Assembly (NCBI RefSeq): GCF_020447265.1
Contig: NZ_JAJADR010000006.1
Location: forward strand, 186,001-250,000
Length of the DNA: 64,000 nt
Reading direction: 5' to 3'
Source of the DNA: Hymenobacter lucidus
GTDB taxonomy: Bacteria; Bacteroidota; Bacteroidia; Cytophagales; Hymenobacteraceae
Shown here: positions 15,063-23,470 of the stretch, piece after piece
Numbering within the stretch: position 1 is the first letter of the stretch
Layout: each line of letters starts with the position of its first letter
Program-made: the position numbers and the translations under genes
Notes under the pieces: generated by a model
The model's input: the letters and a program-made list of their open reading frames with translations, nothing else
Database searches by the model: none
Told to the model about the DNA's origin: nothing

Positions 15063-15956
15063 TTACTTCTTCGCGGCTTTCTTCGCCGCCGGCGCGGCTT
15101 TGGCCGGCTTGGCGGGTTGGGGCGACGTGGCCTTTTTTGCGGCGGCCTTGGCCTCAGGCTGCTCGCCGTTGAGGGCCAGCTGCCACTGCTCGTTCATCTG
15201 GGTAATGCCGTAGAGGGCCGTCAGGTCGAACTGGCAGGGCACGATGGAAATGTAGTTGTGGGCCAGGGCGTACTCGTCGGTATCCTCGCCACGGTCTTCG
15301 TTCACGAAGTTGCCAATCAGCCAGTAGTACGGGCGCTTGTGGGGGTCGAGGCGCACGTCGAACTCCTCGGCCCACTTAGCCCGGGCCTGGCGGCAGAGCT
15401 TAGCGCCGGCAATGGGCTGCTCCTGCTTTTTGGGAAAATTCACGTTCAGGGCCGTGCCCACCGGAATACCGTTGGCCAGCGCCTGCCGCGTGATATGCTC
15501 CACCCACTCTTCCACGTGCGAGAAATCGGCCTGGTGACCGTAGTCGCACAGCGAAAAGCCGATGGCGGGCAGCCCTTCAATGGCCGCTTCAATGGCCGCC
15601 GACATCGTGCCCGAGTACAGCACGTTCACCGAGGAGTTGGAGCCGTGGTTGATGCCCGATACCACTAGATCGGGGTTGCGGTCCTTGAGCACCATGTGCT
15701 TGGCCAGCTTCACGCAGTCGGCCGGGGTGCCGCTGCACTCGTAGGCCTCAATGCCCTCGAAGATGGTGCTCGGGTCGAGGCGTAGGGAGCTGCCGATGGT
15801 AATGGCGTGGCCCATGCCCGACTGCGGCGAGTTGGGCGCTACCACCACCACTTCACCGATGCGCCGCATCACGCGCACGAGCATGGCAATGCCGGGGGCC
15901 GTAATGCCGTCGTCGTTGGAAATAAGAATCAGCGGTTTGCGGGCTTTAGCTGGCAC
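15063..15956 (-). CDS. surE: 5'/3'-nucleotidase SurE with a Lys/Ala/Pro-rich tail
   Basis: A 297-residue metal-dependent nucleoside monophosphatase. Family motifs are intact: LISNDDG (metal ligands Asp15-Asp16), APNSPQSGMGHAIT, SGTPADCVKLA, VVSGINHGSNSS (Asn ligand) and YSGTMSAAIEA. Known SurE proteins are about 250-265 residues; the last 35 here are an extra basic low-complexity tail of AAKK and PAKPAKA repeats. The start is GTG at 15956, as no ATG is near and SurE proteins begin close to the NDDG motif; a TACCTTTG box at 15989-15996 supports it. It diverges from the lipoprotein at 16084. Confidence 0.95.
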   Translation of the reverse strand: MPAKARKPLILISNDDGITAPGIAMLVRVMRRIGEVVVVAPNSPQSGMGHAITIGSSLRLDPSTIFEGIEAYECSGTPADCVKLAKHMVLKDRNPDLVVSGINHGSNSSVNVLYSGTMSAAIEAAIEGLPAIGFSLCDYGHQADFSHVEEWVEHITRQALANGIPVGTALNVNFPKKQEQPIAGAKLCRQARAKWAEEFDVRLDPHKRPYYWLIGNFVNEDRGEDTDEYALAHNYISIVPCQFDLTALYGITQMNEQWQLALNGEQPEAKAAAKKATSPQPAKPAKAAPAAKKAAKK

Positions 15957-15988
15957 GGGCGGCTTGGTTTAGTGGCAGAATATGCGGA

Positions 15989-15996
15989 CAAAGGTA
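15989..15996 (-). promoter_or_regulatory. Putative -7 box of the surE promoter
   Basis: TACCTTTG on the minus strand, an exact TAnnTTTG match 32 bp upstream of the GTG start. It supports the GTG as the true start. Confidence 0.6.
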
Positions 15997-16083
15997 CACA
16001 AGGCGGCCGGTTGGGTGGTTACTCCCAGATAAAGCCGCCCAACACCAACGCAACGTCGCGTGCCCTCGTATTTGCTGCCAACC

Positions 16084-16731
16084 ATGACCAAGAACACCCT
16101 GCTTTCCGCCGCCCTGCTGCTGGCCGCCCTCAGCGCCTGCGACTCGCCCACCGGCCGCACCCCGGCCGCATCCGGCGGCACCGAAACGCCGTTTGCCGGC
16201 GCCGAAGGCGCTACCGATGCCGCCGCGCTCAGCTCCTCGGCCGCCCGCCTCCCCGACTCGCTCCACCTCATCAGCCCCAGCCAGGTAGGCCGGCTGCGCC
16301 TCAATATGAAGGAGCGCGAATTGCTGGCCGTGGTGCCCGCCGCCCAGCTCACCAAAACTTCCTACCAATATAAAGGAGCCACGTACCCGGCCTACCGCCT
16401 GCGCGATGCCCAGCAGCCCAAGGCCCCGGAAACCATTCTGGAGTTTATCAGCGGCCCCGACTCGGTATACACGCTGCGCCGCATCCGCGTCTACGACCCG
16501 CAGTACCGCACGGCCGAGGGCATTGGCGTTGGCTCGCCGTTCGGGGCGGCCCGGCAGGTGTACGGCCTCACCCGGGTGCGCCAGGACGAAGACGACTTCG
16601 TGGCCATATCGGGCCAGATGCGCATCGGCTGGATTCTGGACGAAAAGTCGTTGCCGGCCGACCACGGCACGGACATGAGCACCTCGGCTATTCCGCCCGC
16701 TACCCGCATCATTGGGGTACGGGTGCGGTAG
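16084..16731 (+). CDS. Hypothetical lipoprotein
   Basis: A 215-residue protein with a lipobox (LLAALSAC) followed by a flexible Pro/Thr/Gly/Ala linker to about residue 55. The folded part begins ISPSQVGRLRLNMKERELLAV, reminiscent of a repeat in lipoproteins that sense input through a small beta domain, and ends in a beta-rich region with FGAARQVYGLTRVRQDEDDF. I do not recognise a named family. The ATG at 16084 starts the signal peptide; the longer frame adds eight residues. Divergent from surE. Confidence 0.75.
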   Translation: MTKNTLLSAALLLAALSACDSPTGRTPAASGGTETPFAGAEGATDAAALSSSAARLPDSLHLISPSQVGRLRLNMKERELLAVVPAAQLTKTSYQYKGATYPAYRLRDAQQPKAPETILEFISGPDSVYTLRRIRVYDPQYRTAEGIGVGSPFGAARQVYGLTRVRQDEDDFVAISGQMRIGWILDEKSLPADHGTDMSTSAIPPATRIIGVRVR

Positions 16732-16848
16732 CTCAGCTGTGTCATTATGGGATTCCGTCATAATTCTTGTACTTTGGCAACGATGGTAGCACTGCTATAT
16801 TATCGTTTCTTCCCCCACAAAACGTCCCGGACTATCCTCGCCTGATCT

Positions 16849-17283
16849 ATGGTCTTGTTTGAAAACCGCTACCGTTACCACGATTTGGGCCTTTTACTGC
16901 TCCGCGTGGGGATTGGGGTCATGTTCACAATTCATGGCTACCCCAAGCTCATGGGCGGGCCCGCAATGTGGACTCAGGTTGGAAGCGTGATGAAACTGGT
17001 GGGTCTCGACTTTACCCCGGCCGCCTGGGGCTTGGTGGCGGCCCTGGCCGAGGCCGTGGGGGGCCAATTGCTGGCCCTGGGGCTGTTTTTCCGGGTTGCG
17101 TGCTTCTTTTTGCTGGGCACCATGATTATGGCCACACTCATGCACGCCCTCAGCGGCGAGGGTTTCAACGCCTACTCGCACGCGCTGGAGTCGGCGTTTC
17201 TCTTTTTGGGACTCCTCTTTGCCGGCCCCGGCAAGTACAGCCTCGACCAGGCTCTGTTCCCGGCCCGCCGCCGGCTGTATTAG
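16849..17283 (+). CDS. DoxX family membrane protein
   Basis: A 144-residue inner-membrane protein with four hydrophobic segments: LGLLLLRVGIGVMFTIHGYPKL, WGLVAALAEAVGGQLLALGL, CFFLLGTMIMATLMHAL and SAFLFLGLLFAGPGKYSLD. The HGYPKL motif in the first helix and the GPGKYSLD ending are DoxX hallmarks. Family members are linked to redox or thiosulfate metabolism, but no activity can be assigned here. A TACTTTG sequence lies about 75 bp upstream. No operon partner is visible. Confidence 0.88.
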   Translation: MVLFENRYRYHDLGLLLLRVGIGVMFTIHGYPKLMGGPAMWTQVGSVMKLVGLDFTPAAWGLVAALAEAVGGQLLALGLFFRVACFFLLGTMIMATLMHALSGEGFNAYSHALESAFLFLGLLFAGPGKYSLDQALFPARRRLY

Positions 17284-17385
17284 CAGTAGAGCAAATGGGG
17301 TAGCTCACGCTGCCTCAACGCCAGGCAAAGCCGCCCAACCGGCAGTTTAGCACTAGCTTCGCGGCTCTTTGCTACATTCGCCCGT

Positions 17386-19146
17386 ATGCTCGCCTTCCTG
17401 CTTTCCATCCTCCTTGCCGTTTCTGCCCCCGCTGCGCCCCCGGCGGCCGACTGGCGCACGCCCTTTGAAAAAGGCAACGGCAATACCACCACCACCCACG
17501 CCGAGTGCATTGCCTACTACCAGCGCCTCGACGCGGCTTACCCCGAAATAACCCTGCGCGAAGCCGGTACCACCGATATCGGCCTGCCGCTGCACGAAGT
17601 AGTGGTGTCGCTCGACGGGGATGCTGACCCCGTATCGGTGCGGCGCAAAAACCGGCGGGTGGTCTTTATCCAGAACGGTATTCACCCCGGTGAGCCCGAG
17701 GGCATCGACGCGGCCATGATGCTGGCCCGCGACTACGTGCAGAAAAAGGAGCTGCGCCGGCAGCTGGCCGACGTTACGCTGGTTATTATCCCGATTTATA
17801 ACGTGGACGGCGCCCTGAACCGCAACTCCACCACCCGCGCCAACCAGAACGGCCCCGAGAGCTACGGCTTCCGGGGCAACGCCCGCAACCTGGATTTGAA
17901 CCGCGACTATATCAAGCAGGACTCGCGCAATGCCCGCTCCTTCGCCCAGCTGTTTCGGCGCTGGCAGCCCGACGTGTACGTGGACACCCACACCTCCGAC
18001 GGGGCCGACTACCAGTACACGATGACGCTCATTGCTACCCAGAAAGACAAGCTGCACCCCGTGCTGGGCCAGTACCTGACCAGCCGCCTGCTGCCGGCCC
18101 TGTACGGCGGCATGGACAAGCGCAAGTCGCCGATGACGCCCTACGTGGACTTTGAAGGCCGCACGCCCGACGCGCGCGGCTTAGTGGGCTTCCTGGAAAC
18201 GCCGCGCTACTCCACCGGCTACACTACGCTCTTCAACACTATCGGCTTCGTGACCGAAACCCACATGCTGAAGGCTTACACACCCCGCGTGCGGGCTCAG
18301 TACGATTTCCTGGACCTGCTCATCCGGGCCGTACACCAGGATGCCCCGGCCCTGGCCCAGGCCCGCGCCGAAGCCGACCGGCAGCTCACCACCCAGACCC
18401 ATTTCCCGCTGGCCTGGGCCCTCGATACCACCGTGGCCGAAAAGGTTATGTTCCGGGGCTACGAGGGCAAAACCAAGCCGAGCGAAGTAAGCGGGCAGCC
18501 CCGCCTGTGGTACGACCGAAAAGCGCCCTACACCCGCCAGCTCAACTACTACAACACCTTCCGGCCCACCGTGAGCGTGACGCGGCCCGTAGCCTATATC
18601 ATTCCCCAGGCCTGGGGCGAGGTGGTAGAGCGCCTGCGCCTGAGCGACGTGGAGCTGCGCCGCCTCACCCGTGATACTACTCTGACCACGGGCGTCTATT
18701 ACATTGCCGACTACAAAACCGGCCCGCGCCCCTACGAAGGCCACTACCTGCACAACAAGGTGGAGCTGCGCACCGAGCAGCAGCCATTGACTTTTCGCAA
18801 AGGCGACTACGTGGCCTACCTCGACCAGCCCGCCGCCCGCTACCTCGTCGAAACCCTGGAGCCCCAGGCCACCGACTCGTTTTTCGCCTGGGGCTTTTTC
18901 GACGGGATTCTGCAGCAGAAAGAGTATTTCTCCGACTACGTATTCGAGGACGTGGCCGCCGAGCTGCTCAAGCGCGACCCGGCCCTGAAGCAGCGCGTGG
19001 ATAAGCTGCGGGCCGCCAACCCGGCCTTTGCCACCAGCGGAGCCGCCCAGCTCGATTTCATGTACCGCCAGTCGCCGAACTACGAGAAGTCGCACCTGCG
19101 CTACCCCGTGGTGCGCTGGCAGGGCGGCGCGTTGCCTACGGAATAG
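17386..19146 (+). CDS. Secreted M14 family zinc carboxypeptidase
   Basis: A 586-residue exported metallopeptidase. The zinc-binding HxxE motif is in QNGIHPGEPEGIDAA; the third ligand is likely His in VDTHTSDGADYQYT; NLDLNRDYIKQ supplies the substrate-binding Asn-Arg pair. A long C-terminal region of about 270 residues, with a beta-rich portion (TTGVYYIADYKTGPRPY), follows the catalytic domain. It probably trims peptides in the periplasm. The TAG stop at 19144-19146 is the first three bases of an inverted repeat. Confidence 0.87.
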   Translation: MLAFLLSILLAVSAPAAPPAADWRTPFEKGNGNTTTTHAECIAYYQRLDAAYPEITLREAGTTDIGLPLHEVVVSLDGDADPVSVRRKNRRVVFIQNGIHPGEPEGIDAAMMLARDYVQKKELRRQLADVTLVIIPIYNVDGALNRNSTTRANQNGPESYGFRGNARNLDLNRDYIKQDSRNARSFAQLFRRWQPDVYVDTHTSDGADYQYTMTLIATQKDKLHPVLGQYLTSRLLPALYGGMDKRKSPMTPYVDFEGRTPDARGLVGFLETPRYSTGYTTLFNTIGFVTETHMLKAYTPRVRAQYDFLDLLIRAVHQDAPALAQARAEADRQLTTQTHFPLAWALDTTVAEKVMFRGYEGKTKPSEVSGQPRLWYDRKAPYTRQLNYYNTFRPTVSVTRPVAYIIPQAWGEVVERLRLSDVELRRLTRDTTLTTGVYYIADYKTGPRPYEGHYLHNKVELRTEQQPLTFRKGDYVAYLDQPAARYLVETLEPQATDSFFAWGFFDGILQQKEYFSDYVFEDVAAELLKRDPALKQRVDKLRAANPAFATSGAAQLDFMYRQSPNYEKSHLRYPVVRWQGGALPTE

Positions 19147-19224
19147 TTGTTAGTTGTTGGTGGCCAGTTGTTGGAAACTGGCATCAGCACGAACTAACAA
19201 CTGACAACCAACAACTAACAACTA
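19144..19224. repeat. Inverted repeat of AACAACTAACAAC type, spanning the gene gap
   Basis: Left arm 19144-19174 (TAGTTGTTAGTTGTTGG...) and right arm about 19192-19224 (...CAACTAACAACTA) are near-perfect complements. It starts on the stop codon of the M14 gene and ends 5 bp before the ABC ATPase start. Similar sequence lies at 21211-21248. Confidence 0.8.
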
Positions 19225-19229
19225 GAAGA

Positions 19230-20126
19230 ATGTCCATTCTCCAGCTCGATAATCTTTCCAAGCGCTACGGCGGCACCACGGCCTTGCGCGGCCTCAGCCT
19301 GCAGGTGGAGGCCGGCAGCGTGTATGGGTTGCTGGGTCCCAATGGCAGCGGCAAAACCACCACGCTGGGTTTGGCCCTGGGCGTACTGCGGGCTGATGGC
19401 GGCGAGGTGCGCTGGTTTGGGCAGCCCATTTCCAGCCAGAGCAAGCGGCGGGTGGGAGCTTTGCTCGAAACGCCCAACTTCTTCCCCTACCTCTCGGCCC
19501 GCCAGAATCTGCTGCTGGCCGCCGACGTGAAGCGGGCCGCCCCCGCTACCGTGGACGCCGCCCTGGACCTGGCCGGCCTGACCGCCCGCCAGCACGATGC
19601 CTTCCGGGGCTTTTCGCTGGGCATGAAGCAGCGCCTGGCCCTGGCCTCCACCCTGCTCGGCTCCCCCGACGTGCTGGTGCTCGACGAGCCCACCAATGGC
19701 CTCGACCCCCAGGGCATTGCCGAAGTACGGGAGCTGATTCAGCGCCTCGCGGCCCAGGGCAAAACCATCATCATTGCCAGCCACCTGCTCGATGAGATTG
19801 AGAAAGTGTGCACCCACGTGGCCGTGCTGCAGCGCGGGGAACTGCGCGCTGCCGGCCCGGTCAGCAGCATCCTGGCTGCCACCGACCGGGTGCTGCTGCG
19901 CCTCGATGCCGATATTGCCCCGGCCACGCTGCTCCACGCCCTCGGCCAGCTACCCTGGGTAACGGAGGTGCGCCCTGAAACCGGCGGTGGCCACAGCGCC
20001 GTACTGGCCCCGGGCCACACCCCGGCCGAGCTGAACCGCGCCCTCTTCGCCAGCGGCGTCGTGCTGGCCGGCCTCGAAATGCGCCAGCGCAGCCTCGAAG
20101 CCCAGTTTCTGGAGCTGACCAAGTAA
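19230..20126 (+). CDS. ABC transporter ATP-binding protein
   Basis: A 298-residue ATPase of the CcmA/NatA (ABC-2 exporter) type. Walker A is GPNGSGKTTT (about 35-44), the signature FRGFSLGMKQRLALA, Walker B VLVLDEPTNGLDP, with the switch His in ASHLLDEIEKV. The last 80 residues are a regulatory extension common in this group. It powers export by the permease encoded next (20244). The substrate is unknown. The start is 5 bp after an inverted repeat, so transcription from the M14 gene would have to cross a strong hairpin. Confidence 0.93.
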   Translation: MSILQLDNLSKRYGGTTALRGLSLQVEAGSVYGLLGPNGSGKTTTLGLALGVLRADGGEVRWFGQPISSQSKRRVGALLETPNFFPYLSARQNLLLAADVKRAAPATVDAALDLAGLTARQHDAFRGFSLGMKQRLALASTLLGSPDVLVLDEPTNGLDPQGIAEVRELIQRLAAQGKTIIIASHLLDEIEKVCTHVAVLQRGELRAAGPVSSILAATDRVLLRLDADIAPATLLHALGQLPWVTEVRPETGGGHSAVLAPGHTPAELNRALFASGVVLAGLEMRQRSLEAQFLELTK

Positions 20127-20243
20127 ATGAAGCTGGGAGTTCTGCTGGCGCAGTTTGCGCGAGCAGAACCCGCAGCCTACCCTGTCTCACCGGGCACTTA
20201 TTCACAACACTTCCCTTCACAACGTCACCCTTTCCCCTTGCCC

Positions 20244-21005
20244 ATGCTGCGCGCTGAACTTCGTAAAATCCTGCCCTACCGCACAGTGTGGGTTATTCTG
20301 CTGCTCTACGTGCTACTGCTGGCGGGCTTCGTGGCAGTGGGCGGCAGCGTAACGGTGAACGGGCAGCAGTTTGGCGACACGCTCTACGCCTTTCCGGCGC
20401 TGTGGAGCCGGCTGGCCTACGTGGCCAGCTACTTCAACCTGCTGCTGGGAATTCTGCTCATTATTCTCATCACCGACGAGTTCCAGTTTCGCACCTTCCG
20501 CCAGCAGGTCATTGATGGCCGCTCGGTGGCGGGGCTGGTGCAGGGCAAGCTGGCCGTGTCGGGGCTGCTGGCGCTGTATGGGGTGCTGGCCGTGCTGGGC
20601 GTGGGGCTGTTTTTCGGGTTCACCCGCTCGCCCGACACCGTGGGCCGGGCCGCCGAAACCGTAGGCGCCGTGCTGCTCTACGGCGTGCAGGCCCTGGGCT
20701 ACCTCGCCGTGGCGGCACTGGTGGGCTTTCTGCTGCGCAAAAGCGGCCTAGCCTTTCTGGCCTTCCTGCTCTACGCCTGGATTCTGGAGCCCCTGCTGCG
20801 CCTGACCACCCCCGACGACATCGACCGGTATTTCCCCGTCAAGATCTTCGACAGCCTCACGCCCACGCCCGGCCAGGAGCTGCTGAACACTGTAACGGGG
20901 CCTTCCAGCGCCCTGCTCCCCACCGAGGCTGCACCCCTGGCCCTGGTTTACATTGCCCTGTTCTGGGCCCTGAGCTACCTAGTGCTCCGCAACCGGGACT
21001 TGTAG
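20244..21005 (+). CDS. ABC-2 type transporter permease
   Basis: A 253-residue integral membrane protein with about six transmembrane segments, starting MLRAELRKILPYRTVWVILLLYVLLLAGFV and ending in the ABC-2 pattern LALVYIALFWALSYLVLRNRDL. It pairs with the ATPase immediately upstream. The ATG at 20244 is chosen because the preceding 39 codons of the longer frame do not look like a membrane or signal sequence. The 117-bp gap to the ATPase carries no obvious signal. Confidence 0.88.
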   Translation: MLRAELRKILPYRTVWVILLLYVLLLAGFVAVGGSVTVNGQQFGDTLYAFPALWSRLAYVASYFNLLLGILLIILITDEFQFRTFRQQVIDGRSVAGLVQGKLAVSGLLALYGVLAVLGVGLFFGFTRSPDTVGRAAETVGAVLLYGVQALGYLAVAALVGFLLRKSGLAFLAFLLYAWILEPLLRLTTPDDIDRYFPVKIFDSLTPTPGQELLNTVTGPSSALLPTEAAPLALVYIALFWALSYLVLRNRDL

Positions 21006-21038
21006 ACGCGTTTGTGTCTGTCTAATGTTGTTTCAACT

Positions 21039-21206
21039 GTCATTGCGAGGAGGTACGACGAAGCAATCCGTCCTCTGAAATGTGCCGAGCTTCCTTAAGT
21101 GAAAAGCCCTTTACCGCTGCGGCAGTAAAGGGCTTTTTACATTTAATGACGTTTATCACTCAGGGGAGCAAGGTCCTTCGCAAGCGTCCGCCAGATCAAG
21201 GATGAC
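21039..21206. repeat. Interspersed palindromic element, copy C (chimeric)
   Basis: The left end (GTCATTGCGAGGAGG...GAAGCAATCCGTCCT) is of the copy-B type. The internal AAAGCCCTTTA...AGTAAAGGGCTTT hairpin and the right end (CACTCAGGGGAGCAAGGTCC...GATCAAGGATGAC) are of the copy-D type. The outer ends therefore pair poorly. It lies between two convergent genes. Confidence 0.8.
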
Positions 21207-21210
21207 AGTA

Positions 21211-21248
21211 CTAACAACTGACAACTAATAACGAACAACTAAAAACTA
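21211..21248. repeat. AACAACT low-complexity repeat supplying a stop codon
   Basis: CTAACAACTGACAACTAATA... continues to 21248 and includes the TAG stop (21246-21248 on the minus strand) of the following gene. Related to the inverted repeat at 19144-19224. Confidence 0.6.
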
Positions 21249-22025
21249 CTTCCCTTCCGCCGGCTGCAGCGAGTTAGCGTAGTTCACGATGAAGGCCAGG
21301 TCGCGTCCCTGAGTGAAGCTCAGGTTGTTGTCCTTGGCGTATTTCTCAATCTGCTTGGCCTGGGGTTTGAAGATGGCCAGCAAATCCTTCTTCACGCTGC
21401 GTAGGGGCCGCACGTTGCCGGTGGGAGTAGCCAGGTAATATTTGTCGTCGATGTCGATATAGGTGGCATTGTAGCCCGGGGCGCCGCCGTAGCCGTATGG
21501 GCCGGGGCTATAGGCCCGCTTTTCGACCTGTACTTCGCGGCGCAGCAGCATGTAGGGGCCATTGCTGAGCTGCTCGAAAAAGCCCGGCGACTTGAAGTCG
21601 CTGTAGTCGTTGTCGTGGTTCCAGCGGTAGGTACGATACACGCGCACCAGGTCGGCACTTACCCGCGCCCGTCGGGAGGTGGGAGATATCATGCCCGGAT
21701 TGATTACCGGATTGCCGTAATAGTAGCCCCGGCGGGTGTCGAAGAAGTCGTAGCCATCTACATTGCGGCGCTGCTGCTTTTCGCCTTTCACGGCAAAGCT
21801 CTCGATGGCCACGGCCGAGAGCGTACTCACCGTGTTGTCGGGCATGGTGATGCGGATTACGTCTTCGCCGCCATGCAGGGTCAGAGGGCCCTGCAGTGTG
21901 TCGCCGTTGGTGAGCAGCACGGTGCTGCCCGCAAATTCCTGCACGTAGTAGGTGCGCTGCGCCTGGGCCGGGGCAGCTAGCAGCCCCGTGAGCAGGAAGA
22001 GAAAGAGGAAGCGGAGCGTTGTCAT
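21246..22025 (-). CDS. Secreted hypothetical protein
   Basis: A 259-residue protein with a cleavable signal (MTTLRFLFLFLLTGLLAAPAQAQ). The N-terminal half is a small beta domain around LLTNGDTLQGPLTLHGGEDVIRIT and TVSTLSAVAIESF, as in Bacteroidota proteins that record a property key and value. The centre is Tyr/Gly-rich (YSPGPYGYGGAPGYNATYIDIDD), and the C-terminus is helical with LAFIVNYANSLQPAEGK. No enzyme motif is visible. The stop codon falls within the repeat at 21211-21248. Function unknown. Confidence 0.75.
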   Translation of the reverse strand: MTTLRFLFLFLLTGLLAAPAQAQRTYYVQEFAGSTVLLTNGDTLQGPLTLHGGEDVIRITMPDNTVSTLSAVAIESFAVKGEKQQRRNVDGYDFFDTRRGYYYGNPVINPGMISPTSRRARVSADLVRVYRTYRWNHDNDYSDFKSPGFFEQLSNGPYMLLRREVQVEKRAYSPGPYGYGGAPGYNATYIDIDDKYYLATPTGNVRPLRSVKKDLLAIFKPQAKQIEKYAKDNNLSFTQGRDLAFIVNYANSLQPAEGK

Positions 22026-22193
22026 GATGGGAGAAAGATAGCCGAAAAAAGAGCGGAAGCAACGGTGCTGACCCGGTTTTTACCGTGCCGGCGCGGTTTG
22101 CCTCCTCCAGTCACCAACCCGAAACCTCGTTCCGAAATTCACCGCGCGCTCCGGAATTGCTTTCTTTGCCCATCACCTCTTTTCCTGCCTGCC

Positions 22194-22778
22194 ATGCATC
22201 CCCTGCGCGCCTATTTGCTCCGCTTCGTGCCCACGCTCACCGAGGCCGAGTGGGCCCCGCTGGCCGCTGCTTTGCGCCCCGTGTACCTGCCCCGGGGCGC
22301 GCATTTCGTGCAGGCCGGCCATTACCGCCCCGAGGTGGCGCTGCTGCTGCGCGGGGCCTGCCGCCTCTACTACCCCCGCCCCGACGGCGAGGAGCGCACC
22401 ACCTATTTCTTCTTCGAAAACCACCTACTGGCCGACTACCCCGGCTGCCTCACCGGCCAGCCCAGCCAGCTCAGCATCCAGGCCCTCACCGACACCAAGC
22501 TGGTCGTGTTCGACTACGCCGTGCTGCGTCGCCTCTACGACGAGGTGCCGGCCTACGAGCGGTTTGGCCGCCTCCTGGCCGAGTACCACCTACTGGGCAC
22601 CGATGCCCGCCTGGTGGAACAGCTGCTGCTTTCACCCGAGGAGCGGTACCGGGCGTTGCTGGCCAGCGGCAAAACCAAGATTCTGGAGCGGGTGCCCCAG
22701 CACTTGGTGGCCAATTACCTCGGCATCACGGCCGTGTCCCTGAGCCGCATCCGGGCCCGGGTGAACCGGGGCGGGTAG
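22194..22778 (+). CDS. Crp/Fnr family transcriptional regulator
   Basis: A 194-residue regulator. The cyclic-nucleotide-binding fold spans about 25-135 (LPRGAHFVQAGHYRPEVALLLRGACRLYYP, then a GEERTTYFFFENHLLADYPG strand), followed by a linker helix and a short winged HTH (VPQHLVANYLGITAVSLSRIRARV). It fits the Bacteroidota single-domain Crp/Fnr group that often responds to stress or redox. The effector pocket lacks the classic RxS cAMP motif, so the ligand is unknown. The ATG at 22194 is the first that yields the family N-terminus (MHPLRAYLLRF). Confidence 0.88.
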   Translation: MHPLRAYLLRFVPTLTEAEWAPLAAALRPVYLPRGAHFVQAGHYRPEVALLLRGACRLYYPRPDGEERTTYFFFENHLLADYPGCLTGQPSQLSIQALTDTKLVVFDYAVLRRLYDEVPAYERFGRLLAEYHLLGTDARLVEQLLLSPEERYRALLASGKTKILERVPQHLVANYLGITAVSLSRIRARVNRGG

Positions 22779-22870
22779 GCGCATTTCTTAGCTTTTGTTA
22801 TCGTTGGGCGGGGGCCGGGGGCCCGACCTTTGAGGTGTTCAATACTTACTCACCTCAACGCCTTGCCGTC

Positions 22871-23245
22871 ATGAAAAACCTGCTCAAATCCGAAGTCCTG
22901 GCCGAATTGCTACTGGCTACCCTAGTATTCAGCCGCCTGCCCTACGCTTGGTGGATGCTGCCCGCCCTCTTCCTGGTGCCCGATCTGAGCATGCTGGGCT
23001 ACCTGGCCGGGCCACGGGTGGGCGCTTTCTGCTACAATGTGGCCCACCACAAAGCCCTAGCGCTGACCCTGGGCGTGGCCGGGTGGTGGCTGGCCCAGCC
23101 CCTGCTGCTGCTGGCCGGCACCGTGCTGCTGTTCCACATTGCCTTCGACCGGCTGCTGGGCTACGGCCTGAAATACCCCACCAGCTTCCACGACACCCAT
23201 CTGGGCCGCACCGGGCGGGGCCAGGCCGCGCCGGTAGCTGCCTAG
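22871..23245 (+). CDS. DUF4260 family membrane protein
   Basis: A 124-residue membrane protein with three or four hydrophobic segments. PDLSMLGYLAGPRVGAFCYNVAHH and HIAFDRLLGYGLKYPTSFHDTHLG are hallmark motifs of DUF4260, a small family of unknown function found in many bacteria. The ATG at 22871 is selected; the frame extends upstream through the Crp gene only as a shadow. A GACCTTTG sequence lies about 45 bp upstream, one base off the -7 consensus. It lies 92 bp after the Crp gene. Confidence 0.88.
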   Translation: MKNLLKSEVLAELLLATLVFSRLPYAWWMLPALFLVPDLSMLGYLAGPRVGAFCYNVAHHKALALTLGVAGWWLAQPLLLLAGTVLLFHIAFDRLLGYGLKYPTSFHDTHLGRTGRGQAAPVAA

Positions 23246-23297
23246 CGCCACCCCGAGCCGCCCGAACCATAGTGGCTTGTCCCCTTACACAAGTTTT

Positions 23298-23330
23298 AAA
23301 AGCGTTCCAGCCATAAGCTGAAACGCTTTT
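23298..23330 (+). terminator. Intrinsic terminator
   Basis: Stem 23298-23311 with 23317-23330 (one mismatch), T-rich tail. Closes the DUF4260 transcript. Confidence 0.75.
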
Positions 23331-23470
23331 CTTATTGTTGTTGGTAACCTCTCAAAAACGGAAGGCATAGCACGTAAGCGGCATGGACCGATCCTTTAAT
23401 GAAAACCACCCTTTGGCTGAACTAGGGTGCATTGCTTTGGCGGGTCACGGCAAGCGGACTACCTTTGGCC

